Shown: positions 18,959 to 27,213 of the stretch, in pieces | Layout: each line of letters opens with the position of its first letter | Numbering within the stretch: position 1 is the stretch's first letter | Assembly: GCF_008711325.1 (NCBI RefSeq) | Contig: NZ_VXDB01000025.1 | Span: 1 to 55,303 of the forward strand | Source of the DNA: Roseibium sediminis | GTDB lineage: Bacteria > Pseudomonadota > Alphaproteobacteria > Rhizobiales > Stappiaceae | DNA: 55,303 bases | Direction of reading: 5' to 3' | Position numbers and translations under genes: made by a program | Notes under the pieces: generated by a model | The model's database searches: none | What the model was told of the DNA's origin: nothing | The model's input: only the letters and a program-made list of their open reading frames with translations

Positions 18959-19119
18959 GACTGTCCCCTTCCTTGTCAATCACCTGAATAGTGACCGGTT
19001 GATCCGGCCTTCTCTCGCAGGGGAAAGGGTAAGGGGACTCGCGCATCAAACATCGTCATTTTGGCTTATGATATTTATTCAAAACACCTATTCAGCGGCA
19101 CGACCTCCCGTTGCACGGC

Positions 19120-19133
19120 TTGACGAATGACAA
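19120..19133. promoter_or_regulatory. Candidate NnrR/FNR-type box upstream of nirK
   Basis: Read toward nirK the site is TTGTCATTCGTCAA, which fits the loose Crp/FNR-family form TTG-N8-CAA with one mismatch to TTGAC-N4-GTCAA symmetry. It is centred about 168 bases before the nirK start. A GAATAG segment (minus strand, near 19090-19097) could be the -10. It also lies about 100 bases before the divergent AEC transporter gene, so the target is not certain. Confidence 0.45.
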
Positions 19134-19231
19134 TTCCGGGCGCTTAGTCCGGGGCAACCGGCAGGGTTGATCTGTCGGTGTCCCTCCTTCTTCGCACGTG
19201 CCGTGCTCTTCCCGATCCTGTTGGACCTGCC

Positions 19232-20161
19232 ATGCTGACGACCCTTGACGCCCTTCTCCCGGTCATTCTCGTGATCGCCTCCGGGTATGGTCTGGCACGC
19301 GCCGGTCTGGTGTCAGGGGATCAATGGCGCGGGATCGAGCGACTGGCCTGGTATGTGCTTTTTCCCTCGGTGCTGTTTTTAAAGACCGCCGCGATCGACT
19401 TCTCCAAACTTCCCGCTCTGGAAATGTCTGCCGCCCTCCTGGCTTCGATCTTTGCAATGGGCGCGCTGGTCCTCGCGCTGCGCCCGGTCTTTGCCAGGGT
19501 CTGGCAGATAAATGGACCGCGCTACACCTCGATCTTTCAGGGCTCGGTGCGCTGGAACGCCTTCGTGGCGCTTGCCATTGCAGAAAGCCTGATCGGGCCG
19601 CAGGGCGTTGCCCTGATCGCCGTGGCCATGGCTGTCATGATCCCGGTGTTGAATGTCATGTGCGTGTTGGTGCTCTCGCGCTATGCCAATGCTGAGCCGC
19701 CGACATTGAAGAAGACGGCAAAAGACCTGCTGTCGAACACCTTCATCATGTCGATTGCCTTGGGCCTGCTTGCCAATGTGATCAATCTGCCCATTCCCGG
19801 GGTGCTGGCTGATACGCTGGGGCTGTTTGCCAGCGCGGCGCTGCCTGTCGGTATCTTGTGCGTGGGCGCCGGACTTGATCTGGCGGCCCTTCGCCGTCCG
19901 GGTCCCGCGCTCACCAGCGGCACCTTGCTGCGGCTTATCCTGATGCCGCTGATCGGCGCCGGTTTTGCCATGCTTTTCGGCGTCACGGGCCCAGCCCTTA
20001 CCGCGATCATCATTGCGCTGTCGGTACCAGCGGCAAGCAACTCCTATCTCATGGCTCGGCAAATGGGCGGCGACGCCAAGCTGATGGCCGAAATCCTCAC
20101 GCTGCAGACAGTTGTGGCCATCGTCACGCTGCCACTGTTCGTGCATATCCTCGGCAGCTGA
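19232..20161 (+). CDS. AEC family transporter (auxin efflux carrier fold)
   Basis: This 309-residue inner-membrane protein has about ten hydrophobic segments in two halves and the family-typical broken helix (GLFASAALPVGILCVGAGLDL, LSVPAASNSYLMARQMGGD by pattern). AEC proteins export small carboxylates, such as malonate or malate, by secondary transport; the cargo here is unknown. The ATG at MLTTLDALLPV is used rather than a GTG 18 codons upstream. The gene is divergent from nirK. Confidence 0.88.
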   Translation: MLTTLDALLPVILVIASGYGLARAGLVSGDQWRGIERLAWYVLFPSVLFLKTAAIDFSKLPALEMSAALLASIFAMGALVLALRPVFARVWQINGPRYTSIFQGSVRWNAFVALAIAESLIGPQGVALIAVAMAVMIPVLNVMCVLVLSRYANAEPPTLKKTAKDLLSNTFIMSIALGLLANVINLPIPGVLADTLGLFASAALPVGILCVGAGLDLAALRRPGPALTSGTLLRLILMPLIGAGFAMLFGVTGPALTAIIIALSVPAASNSYLMARQMGGDAKLMAEILTLQTVVAIVTLPLFVHILGS

Positions 20162-20253
20162 GCTGCTTTTTCGCCCAGTTAGTTGTGAAGAACAAAGCCT
20201 GGGCAAATCCCGGCTTGTGAAAATGCGCGTTAGAGCCTATAGCCTTGGCTTCG

Positions 20254-21210
20254 ATGAGCGCGACCCCTACCCATCGAGACACGCCCTTTCCCCATCGCCA
20301 TCTGCTTGGGATCGAGGGCCTTCAACCCCACGAAATACTTGGCCTTCTGGACCGGGCGGACGAAGCCGTTGAGGTGAGCCGTCAGGTTGACAAGCGGAAG
20401 ACCGTGTTGAGTGGACGCACCCAGATCAACCTGTTCTTCGAGGCCTCGACGCGGACCCAGTCCTCTTTCGAGATCGCGGGCAAGCGCCTTGGGGCGGATG
20501 TCCTGAACATGGCGGTGTCCCAATCGTCGGTCAAAAAGGGGGAAACCCTGATCGATACGGCGGCAACGCTGAACGCCATGCGGCCGGATCTGCTGGTGGT
20601 GCGCCACCACGCTGCCGGTGCTGTCCATCTTCTGGCCCGCAAGGTTGACTGTTCAGTTGTCAATGCAGGCGACGGCCCTCATGAACACCCGACGCAGGCC
20701 CTGCTTGATGCGCTGACGATCCGTCGCCACAAGGGCAAGATCGCGCGGTTGACGGTCGCCATTTGCGGTGACATTGCCCACTCGCGGGTTGCCCGCTCCA
20801 ACATCATCTTGCTGAATGCGCTCGGCGCTCGGGTTCGCGTCATCGCACCGTCCACGCTGCTACCCGGCGGCATTCAGAAAATGGGTGTTGAAGTCTTCAA
20901 CGATATGCGTGAAGGCCTGAAAGGCTGCGACATCGTCATGATGCTGCGCCTCCAGCGTGAGCGCATGAACGGTGCCTTCATCCCCTCGGTGCGCGAATAT
21001 TATCGTTATTACGGGCTGGACGCGGAAAAGCTGGCCTATGCCAACGAAGATGCTCTGGTTATGCACCCCGGCCCGATGAACCGCGGCGTGGAGATTGACC
21101 CGGCCATTGCCGATGGTCCGCAGAGCCTCATACGTGAACAGGTTGAGATGGGTGTTGCCGTGCGCATGGCCGTGCTGGAAGCGCTGGCTGCCCATCTGCC
21201 GAACAGTTGA
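20254..21210 (+). CDS. pyrB: Aspartate carbamoyltransferase catalytic subunit
   Basis: PyrB (318 residues) condenses carbamoyl phosphate with aspartate, the committed step of pyrimidine synthesis. The carbamoyl-phosphate site [13 protein letters not shown], the aspartate-binding [23 protein letters not shown] and the late [12 protein letters not shown] are all intact. The ATG at MSATPTHRD is used; an earlier TTG would add three residues. It is followed 11 bases later by the pseudo-dihydroorotase gene, a pairing known from bacteria whose ATCase forms a dodecamer with an inactive DHOase. Confidence 0.97.
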   Translation: MSATPTHRDTPFPHRHLLGIEGLQPHEILGLLDRADEAVEVSRQVDKRKTVLSGRTQINLFFEASTRTQSSFEIAGKRLGADVLNMAVSQSSVKKGETLIDTAATLNAMRPDLLVVRHHAAGAVHLLARKVDCSVVNAGDGPHEHPTQALLDALTIRRHKGKIARLTVAICGDIAHSRVARSNIILLNALGARVRVIAPSTLLPGGIQKMGVEVFNDMREGLKGCDIVMMLRLQRERMNGAFIPSVREYYRYYGLDAEKLAYANEDALVMHPGPMNRGVEIDPAIADGPQSLIREQVEMGVAVRMAVLEALAAHLPNS

Positions 21211-21221
21211 AGGATCAGGCC

Positions 21222-22517
21222 GTGGCACACGACACCCCCAAACCTCTGGTCCTTTCCAATGCCAGGGTGATTGATCCGGCACGGAAACTGGACGAACCCG
21301 GCGCTGTCATCATTTCAGACGGGAAAATTCTCGCAGCTGGCAGCGATGCGGCCAATCAGGGCGCGCCGGAGGGCGTAGAAATCATCGATTGCGGCGGAGC
21401 TATTGTCGCTCCGGGCCTCATCGACATGTGCGTCTCCGTTGGCGAACCGGGGCATGAACACCGCGAAACGCTGGCCAGTGCGTCAGATGCGGCGGCAGCC
21501 GGTGGCATCACGACCATCTGCACCATGCCGGAAACCGACCCGATCATCGATGATCCGGCGCTTGTCGACTTCGTCCTGCGCCGCGCCCGTGACACGGCCT
21601 CGATCAATGTTCATCCGCTGGCGGCCCTGACCAAGGGCCTTGATGGCGTGGAAATGACCGAAATCGGCCTCTTGAAGGAAGCCGGCGCGATCGCTTTCAC
21701 CAATGGCCACAAGTCTGTCCGCAACGCGCAGGTGATGCGCCGGATGATGACCTATGCCCGCGACTTTGATGCGCTGATCATCCACCACACGGAAGACCCG
21801 GATCTTGCTGGCGGCGTCATGAATGCCGGCCTGAATGCCAGCTGGAAGGGCCTGTCCGGCGTGCCGCGCGAAGCGGAAATCATCATGCTGGAGCGCGACC
21901 TTCGCCTCGTTGGCATGTCGAAGTCGAAATACCATGCCAACCTGATTTCGACGTCTGACAGCGCTGATGTAATCAGGGCGGGCAAGAAACGCGGCCTCGA
22001 CATCACCGCAGGCATTTCCATCAATCATTTGACCCAGAACGAGAACGACATCGGGCCCTATCGGACCTTCTTCAAGATGTCGCCTCCCCTTCGTGATGAA
22101 GACGACAGGCAGGCGATGATTGCCGGCCTTGCAGATGGCACGATCGACGTCATCGTCTCCAACCACGACCCGCAGGACGTGGAAACCAAGCGTCACCCCT
22201 GGGCGGAAGCCGAAGACGGGGCCATTGGTCTGGAAACCTTGCTGGCCGCTGCCCTGCGGCTCTATCACGCCGAGCAGATCGACCTGGTCACCCTGCTTGC
22301 GGCGATGACCTGCAACCCGGCTGATCGTCTCGGCCTCGCCTCGGGCCGCCTGTCCGCTGGTTCCCCGGCAGACATTGTCGTCTTTGATCCAGACAAGCCC
22401 TGGGTTCTGGAGAAATCCGCCATCAAGTCCCGCTCAAAGAACTCCCCCTTCGAAGACGCCCGCTTCTCCGGCCGCGTTCTGAAAACCATCGTCGGCGGCA
22501 AGGTGGTGTTTGGGTAG
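21222..22517 (+). CDS. Dihydroorotase-like protein lacking metal ligands (PyrC'/PyrX type)
   Basis: The 431-residue amidohydrolase-fold protein aligns with class I dihydroorotase along its length (APGLIDMCVSVGEPGHEHRE, ITTICTMPET, TCNPADRLGLASGRLSAGSPADIVVFD by pattern). The metal-binding HxH is replaced by C70-V-S72, and the catalytic Asp of the usual TDHAPH motif is Asn314 (SNHDPQ). It is therefore probably not an active DHOase but a structural partner of PyrB, as known for Pseudomonas PyrC'. The GTG start follows AAGGATC; a TTG overlapping the pyrB stop is less likely. A true pyrC should exist elsewhere. Confidence 0.9.
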   Translation: MAHDTPKPLVLSNARVIDPARKLDEPGAVIISDGKILAAGSDAANQGAPEGVEIIDCGGAIVAPGLIDMCVSVGEPGHEHRETLASASDAAAAGGITTICTMPETDPIIDDPALVDFVLRRARDTASINVHPLAALTKGLDGVEMTEIGLLKEAGAIAFTNGHKSVRNAQVMRRMMTYARDFDALIIHHTEDPDLAGGVMNAGLNASWKGLSGVPREAEIIMLERDLRLVGMSKSKYHANLISTSDSADVIRAGKKRGLDITAGISINHLTQNENDIGPYRTFFKMSPPLRDEDDRQAMIAGLADGTIDVIVSNHDPQDVETKRHPWAEAEDGAIGLETLLAAALRLYHAEQIDLVTLLAAMTCNPADRLGLASGRLSAGSPADIVVFDPDKPWVLEKSAIKSRSKNSPFEDARFSGRVLKTIVGGKVVFG

Positions 22518-22528
22518 GAGGTGAATTG

Positions 22529-23284
22529 ATGAGCGTACTCTCACGGCTGGCGATCGGCTTTGCCTTCGTGCTGGCAACTGCATCATTGTCAATTGCAGAG
22601 ACCATCCCGACCAACCAATTTGTGCAGCTTGAAACGTCCGAAGGAGTGGTGATTTTCAAGCGATGGCAAGCTAAGGATGCGAACGGCGTTGCGATCGAAA
22701 CCGTAGCGGTTGAGAAAACCGGGCTGGACGGTAGACCATCAGTAATAGCTCTTTCACCGATTTCAATGCACTGGTGGATAGACTGCCCCGATAAGATCCC
22801 TAGTAGTTGCATTATTTACGATCGCGCAAATGGAAACCTTCTGACGATTGAAGAAAAAAGTAGCGGCTGGACCACAATCGCCCCGCTTTCAACAAGCCGA
22901 GTCGAAGCGGATTTTCCAGAGTACTCGGGAGACTACTTTGGCTTCGCAATCGAAAGAGCATCTGCTTTTCAGCAACTAAAACTAGAAGCGAATATAGCTA
23001 TAAGCGCCCCGATATTCTTTTTGGGCGCGTCTTTCCTTGCTGTAATGGTTTGGTTGCCTTGGTTTCACTTTATTCCGTTTTTTCGCCGAAACCGGGCAGA
23101 GCTTTTTACGCACCAAAACGCAATTACGATTCTGGGTCTTGCGTTATCTCCAGCCGCGTTTTTCCTGCTCATTTCACAATTCAAAACACCGATTTTTTTG
23201 GGCCTAGTGCTGGTATCTGGCCTCGCGCTGTCTGTTATTTTGGCGGTTATATCCCGCTCAAATAAAGCAGCATCTTTAAGCTAG
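22529..23284 (+). CDS. Uncharacterised membrane protein with periplasmic domain
   Basis: This 251-residue protein starts with a signal peptide or signal anchor (about residues 5-22). A soluble, probably periplasmic domain of about 140 residues follows, with a Cys pair in WIDCPDKIPSSCIIYD. Three hydrophobic helices close the protein (about 157-178, 196-213 and 217-240). I do not recognise the family. Its GGAGGTG ribosome site overlaps the pyrX-like stop, so it may be read from the same transcript. Its composition is more AT-rich than the pyr genes, which could indicate acquisition. Confidence 0.7.
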   Translation: MSVLSRLAIGFAFVLATASLSIAETIPTNQFVQLETSEGVVIFKRWQAKDANGVAIETVAVEKTGLDGRPSVIALSPISMHWWIDCPDKIPSSCIIYDRANGNLLTIEEKSSGWTTIAPLSTSRVEADFPEYSGDYFGFAIERASAFQQLKLEANIAISAPIFFLGASFLAVMVWLPWFHFIPFFRRNRAELFTHQNAITILGLALSPAAFFLLISQFKTPIFLGLVLVSGLALSVILAVISRSNKAASLS

Positions 23285-23703
23285 AGGCTTTCCCAATTTG
23301 CAGCAGGTCCCGGCTCAAGGCCGGGACGGCGTAGCGGCAAGACTCCCGCCCCCCTCAGCTCGTCATCCCGACCAAGCAAAGCGCCAGCCGGGACCGGGGA
23401 GCCCGGATGGTTGACAGGAAAGCACTCAGCGACCGGGCTCGCCGATCCCGCATCAAGTGCGGGATGACAATCGAGAGCGCATTGCAAAAGCATCAGACTA
23501 CTCCCCTGCCGCCCCGGACTTGATCCGGGGCCATCTTTTGAGTCACCGCAGTTCCGCCTCATGGCCGGGGCGGCATGGAGGCAATTTTGCCTCTTCCCTC
23601 AATCCGTCATCGCGACCAAGTGCAGCGCACAACGGCACATGCGAATGGGCAGAATAGATCTGGTTGAATTCCTTGATATTATCTACGGTTGTATATTCAG
23701 GCT
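23285..23703. repeat. Field of GC-rich REP-like palindromes
   Basis: No convincing gene lies in these roughly 420 bases. Several GC-rich inverted repeats with an ACTTGAT or similar loop occur: GTCCCGGC-tcaag-GCCGGGAC near 23309-23330, ATCCCGCA-tcaag-TGCGGGAT near 23445-23466, and GCCCCGGA-cttga-TCCGGGGC near 23511-23531. Related stems occur at 11748-11769 and 26646-26666. They look like a dispersed host repeat family of REP or terminator type. Confidence 0.65.
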
Positions 23704-26598
23704 ATGAAATATAAAAATTGTTCTGATTCTATTTCCTCTCCGCATGGGTTTGATATGAAACTGGACAATGACAGCTTGGTAAAAAAGGCCAGCTCGAACG
23801 ACTTCCAGCCGCAGAGTAAAAAACTCACCTATCTCGCCGTCCTCCTGGCAGCAAGTTCTGGCATTGCTCTGATGGCTTCATCTTCGGCCAATGCCCAATG
23901 TACAAATCTTGCAGGCGTAATTACTTGTGATGGCAACGATACAGATGGCATTTATTCCGCTGCCGGGACATCAGCAGTCACAGTTCAAACCGGCGCAACG
24001 GTGGATGATAGCGGCAATGGTGGCAATGGCGCTGCAGGTGGAACCGGGGCTGGTGTCATTGAGATAGATGGTGGAATATCGGGCAACTTCACGAACTATG
24101 GGTCTGTATCGACGACGGGCACAACGGAGAACGCGATTAATGTCGATGGTACGATCACGGGAAATTTTCGCAACGAGGGAACACTGACTGGCGAAGACAC
24201 CGTCGAGATGGAAGATATTTCCGGCACATTCATCAACAACGGAACGATCACCGCTGAAGGCAGCAGCAGTGTTTCTGAAGCCGTCGACATTGATGACGTC
24301 GGCAACGGCCTCATCAATACCGGCAAAATATCCGCTCAATCAGATCTCAGCATTGCAGATGGTATCGAGGCCGGTAACATCACGGGGAATTTCGACAATA
24401 GCGGCACAATTTCCGCGACAGCAGGTACCAACATCGCTGATGCAGTCGAAACCCGTGACATATACGGCGATTTCATCAATTCCGGCACGATTACCGCCCA
24501 GACAGGTGAAGCGATAGCCGATGCGGTTGAAACCAACGACATAACCGGAAATTTCCTAAACAGCGGTACGATCTCCTCCCATGCAGGAACATCCATTGCC
24601 GATGCGGTTGAAGTCGACGTTGTATCCGGAAACTTCACCAATAGCGGCACGATTACCTCAATATCCGAAACAAGCACTTCCAACGCCGTCGAGACGGGGA
24701 ACATCGGCGGCAGCTTTACCAACAGTGGCACAATCACCGCCAAAGCCGGCACGAACCAAGCGACCGGGGTGGAGACGGACAACATCGCCGGTGGTTTCAC
24801 CAACACAGGCACCATCTCCGCGATCGCGACAGACGACATTGCCAGAGGCGTTTATGCCTTGACGATTTCCGGTCTCTTTTTGAACTCAGGCACGATTTCA
24901 GCATCAGCAAGCACATCAAATGCGGACGCTATTCTGGCTGACACACTTTCGAGCGGCCTGCGCAATGATGGCACGATTACGTCAAGCAACTATGCAATCC
25001 GCACAACTGGCGCCAACCAGACAATCGTCAATAACGGAGGAACAATTACCGGCAGCATTGACCTAGGCGCCGGTGCCAATGCCTTCAACAATCTGGCTGG
25101 CGGCATCTTCAATTCGAGAGCGACGGTTGTACTTGGCGCAGGCAACCAGTTTTCCAACGACGGCGTCTGGTCCCCCGGAGGCACGGATTCCATCGTCACG
25201 ACAAACGTGGCAACAGGAAATCTGGTGCAAGGAACAAGCGGGACTTACCAGATAGATCTCAATCTGGCAGACGGATCAGGCGACCTTGCCAACGTCAGCG
25301 CAGGAAGTGCCTCCCTTGCAGGAACCGTGAAGACACGGATCACGGCACTGGGGACGGCAGCCAGAACCTATACCATCCTCACGGCATCGAGCGGTGTGAC
25401 GGACAATGGATTGACCTTGCTCCACTCCCCGGTACTAAACGCCAGTCTCCTATATCCAGACGCAAACACCCTGCAAATCAGCGTCCAGAGCATCGACTTC
25501 AACGCGGATGGGCTTAACTCCAACCAGCAAAATCTGGCGTCCACGCTGAATCAGGCAAACACGGCAGGCGGAGGACAGATGTCCTCGCTGCTGCTTGAAC
25601 TGGTCAATGGGTCGACTGGCCTGTCTGACTATCAAAGAGACCTCAATCAGCTGCTGCCAGCCGCGCAGGTTGCGTCTCAAGCCGCCAACCTCTCGTCGGC
25701 GCAAAAGTTCACCGACAGCCTCTTTTCCTGCCCGACAATGGGCAACGTTGCATCGGTTGTGCGTGAAGGCCGGTGCGTGTGGGCGCGAGTTGACGGACAT
25801 TTCCTGAGTGCCGACAATACCTCGTCAACAATCGGGTTCGATGAACGAGCGTACGGCTTCTCTGCGGGTGTGCAGTTTACCCCCCTGGAAAATTGGGCCT
25901 TGAACTTTGCTGCTAACTACGAAAGAGCGTTTGTCGAGACAAATGACGGCGCCAAAAGTGATGGAAACCGCTTTCAATTCGGGAGTGCTGTAAAATATCA
26001 GCCGGGCCAATTCCTGTTTGGCGGCGCCATTGGTGCAGGCTTTGCGCAACTCGATACCACCCGCAGGATCACGATCTCCAACAACAGCGGGGTAGCGAGT
26101 TCGGACACGGATACAGTTTATGTCGCGGGCCAACTCAAGGCGGCCTACACCATGCCGCTGAACGGCTGGTACGCCAAACCGTCTGTTGACCTCAACCTCA
26201 CCCACTTGAACCGCGGAGATGCCCGAGAAACCGGTGGCGGAGCTGCAAATCTTCTGATTAGCGGCGGAAATGAAACATTCTTTTCCATCGTACCGGCAGT
26301 TGAGGTGGGCACCGAATTCCAGCTTTCTGACACGATGACGGTGAAACCCTTTGCAAAGGGCGGCCTTTCCTTCACTCCGAACAACGAACATTCGCTCGCC
26401 GCAAGCTTCATCATGGCGCCTGGCGGGGTCGACAGCTTCACGACCACAACCGTTCTGGAAGACTTTTCTGCCAATTTGGAAACCGGCCTTACGATTTTCA
26501 GTCCTGACAACGTCTCAGTCACGATGGGCTACAAGGGGCAACTATCTGAAAAAACTCAACAACACGGCATTTTCGCCAAGGGAACGATCCGATTCTAG
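23704..26598 (+). CDS. Autotransporter with 27-residue beta-solenoid repeats
   Basis: This type V secreted outer-membrane protein has about 964 residues. An extended signal region (hydrophobic stretch YLAVLLAASSGIALMASSSANAQ near residues 45-68) precedes a passenger domain. Twelve imperfect 27-residue repeats lie at about residues 119-440 with the core G-x-F-x-N-S-G-T-I-T/S. These predict a right-handed beta-helix. A C-terminal beta-barrel domain (about 690-964) ends in the characteristic aromatic GTIRF. The role is probably adhesion or surface structure. The start is uncertain: ATG 23704 or ATG 23755. Confidence 0.88.
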   Translation: MKYKNCSDSISSPHGFDMKLDNDSLVKKASSNDFQPQSKKLTYLAVLLAASSGIALMASSSANAQCTNLAGVITCDGNDTDGIYSAAGTSAVTVQTGATVDDSGNGGNGAAGGTGAGVIEIDGGISGNFTNYGSVSTTGTTENAINVDGTITGNFRNEGTLTGEDTVEMEDISGTFINNGTITAEGSSSVSEAVDIDDVGNGLINTGKISAQSDLSIADGIEAGNITGNFDNSGTISATAGTNIADAVETRDIYGDFINSGTITAQTGEAIADAVETNDITGNFLNSGTISSHAGTSIADAVEVDVVSGNFTNSGTITSISETSTSNAVETGNIGGSFTNSGTITAKAGTNQATGVETDNIAGGFTNTGTISAIATDDIARGVYALTISGLFLNSGTISASASTSNADAILADTLSSGLRNDGTITSSNYAIRTTGANQTIVNNGGTITGSIDLGAGANAFNNLAGGIFNSRATVVLGAGNQFSNDGVWSPGGTDSIVTTNVATGNLVQGTSGTYQIDLNLADGSGDLANVSAGSASLAGTVKTRITALGTAARTYTILTASSGVTDNGLTLLHSPVLNASLLYPDANTLQISVQSIDFNADGLNSNQQNLASTLNQANTAGGGQMSSLLLELVNGSTGLSDYQRDLNQLLPAAQVASQAANLSSAQKFTDSLFSCPTMGNVASVVREGRCVWARVDGHFLSADNTSSTIGFDERAYGFSAGVQFTPLENWALNFAANYERAFVETNDGAKSDGNRFQFGSAVKYQPGQFLFGGAIGAGFAQLDTTRRITISNNSGVASSDTDTVYVAGQLKAAYTMPLNGWYAKPSVDLNLTHLNRGDARETGGGAANLLISGGNETFFSIVPAVEVGTEFQLSDTMTVKPFAKGGLSFTPNNEHSLAASFIMAPGGVDSFTTTTVLEDFSANLETGLTIFSPDNVSVTMGYKGQLSEKTQQHGIFAKGTIRF
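24060..24995 (+). repeat. Twelve imperfect 81-bp coding repeats in the autotransporter
   Basis: The encoded unit is 27 residues with a core like ITGNFxNSGTITA followed by a variable loop and DAVETxD. Unit boundaries start at the I/V/L-x-G of each turn. Divergence between copies is high, so it is an old array rather than a recent expansion. Confidence 0.8.
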
Positions 26599-26606
26599 GT
26601 CGATCT

Positions 26607-26631
26607 GGAGCTGACGACGTCCGTCAGCTCC
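26607..26631 (+). terminator. Hairpin after the autotransporter gene
   Basis: GGAGCTGACG and CGTCAGCTCC form a ten-pair stem with a five-base loop, eight bases after the stop codon. The following ATCTTCC is only weakly U-rich. A second GC-rich stem followed by seven T lies at 26646-26675 and may be the real stop signal. Confidence 0.6.
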
Positions 26632-26707
26632 ATCTTCCCAACGCCGCCCCGGACCTTATCTGGGCCCGTTTTTTTGAGTGTTAATTGACTACCAGCCTTA
26701 GAATACC

Positions 26708-26748
26708 GGGAAAAGGTGGAAATTGGCGGGAAGAGGTGAAAAACGCCG
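26708..26748 (+). repeat. Tandem 20-bp repeats, candidate transposase (MuA) end-binding sites
   Basis: GGGAAAAGGTGGAAATTGGC and GGGAAGAGGTGAAAAACGCC stand directly head to tail and match at about 15 positions. Mu ends carry several similar ordered 22-bp MuA sites, which is the model for this call. The assignment would need the right-end sequence to confirm. Confidence 0.4.
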
Positions 26749-26826
26749 TTAATTCAAGATAGTAGCGGAAAACAGACGAAGAACCCCCGTAACGGATTTT
26801 GACGAGCAAAATTAGAATGCTTTGGT

Positions 26827-26852
26827 AAATCGCTGTGAAAAGCGATTTTTTA
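26827..26852. terminator. Stem-loop with T tract in prophage left arm
   Basis: AAATCGCT and AGCGATTT form an eight-pair stem with loop GTGAAA, followed by further T residues. It may block transcription entering from or leaving to the host. The GCGAT half-sites also match the palindromes in the repressor control region, so operator use is an alternative. Confidence 0.5.
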
Positions 26853-27162
26853 CGCCAACTTTCAACCCGCGTTCAAAAAGCCCTCAAGTACCATTTAAAT
26901 CCTTGTTAAACCGCCAATAAATCAGTTTTGCGCTTTCTCTCATATTGGCAGCGAAGCCGTAGAGAAGCCAATTTTAAAAAGGAACTCAGTTCCAATTCTG
27001 CCCAAAAAGCCGAAAAACTACATAACTACAACAACTTCTGCGGCGCATCGGCCTGCAGAAGAAATGGAACCGATTTCGGCACAAATTCTCAACCTGGCAA
27101 TGGGCAATGACGTCAAACGGCACTCGAACCGTGAAACCTTCGCCAGCTTTTCACGCAGCGTT

Positions 27163-27210
27163 TTATAACGGTCAATGTTATAAATACCTATCTCTTACGT
27201 AGAGGTATTT
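27163..27210. promoter_or_regulatory. Overlapping inverted repeats upstream of the Cache-domain gene
   Basis: TTATAAC-N7-GTTATAA (27163-27183) is an operator-like dyad. Next to it AAATACCT (27182-27189) can pair with AGGTATTT (27203-27210). The second arm covers the ribosome site AGAGG (27201-27205) of the ATG at 27214. This could give both transcriptional and translational control. Confidence 0.5.
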
Positions 27211-27213
27211 GGT

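Larger units (their letters stand above)
26632..27213. other. Intergenic region: host palindrome, proposed prophage left end, control sites
   Basis: No gene is supported here. Contents in order: a GC stem and T run (26646-26675); the proposed phage terminus at 26679; tandem repeats GGGAAAAGGTGG and GGGAAGAGGTGA at 26708 and 26728; and a terminator-like hairpin AAATCGCT-gtgaaa-AGCGATTT followed by TTTA (26827-26852). Then come an inverted repeat TTATAAC-N7-GTTATAA (27163-27183) and an inverted repeat AAATACCT-N13-AGGTATTT (27182-27210) over the next ribosome site. GTTAATT appears both at the terminus and at 26748. Confidence 0.5.

Noticed and set aside
19061..19084. TTGGCTTATGATATTTATTCAA upstream of nirK considered as an FNR dyad (described by ends TTGG and TCAA)
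   Set aside because: The half-site spacing is too long for an FNR or NnrR site; the site at 19120 fits better.
24060..24995. Regularly spaced repeats suggestive of a CRISPR array
   Set aside because: The repeats are in frame, 81 bases long, diverged and encode beta-helix turns; no spacer structure or cas genes.
26928..27110. 60-codon frame upstream of the Cache-domain gene
   Set aside because: No ribosome site, no recognisable sequence, and it sits among regulatory repeats.
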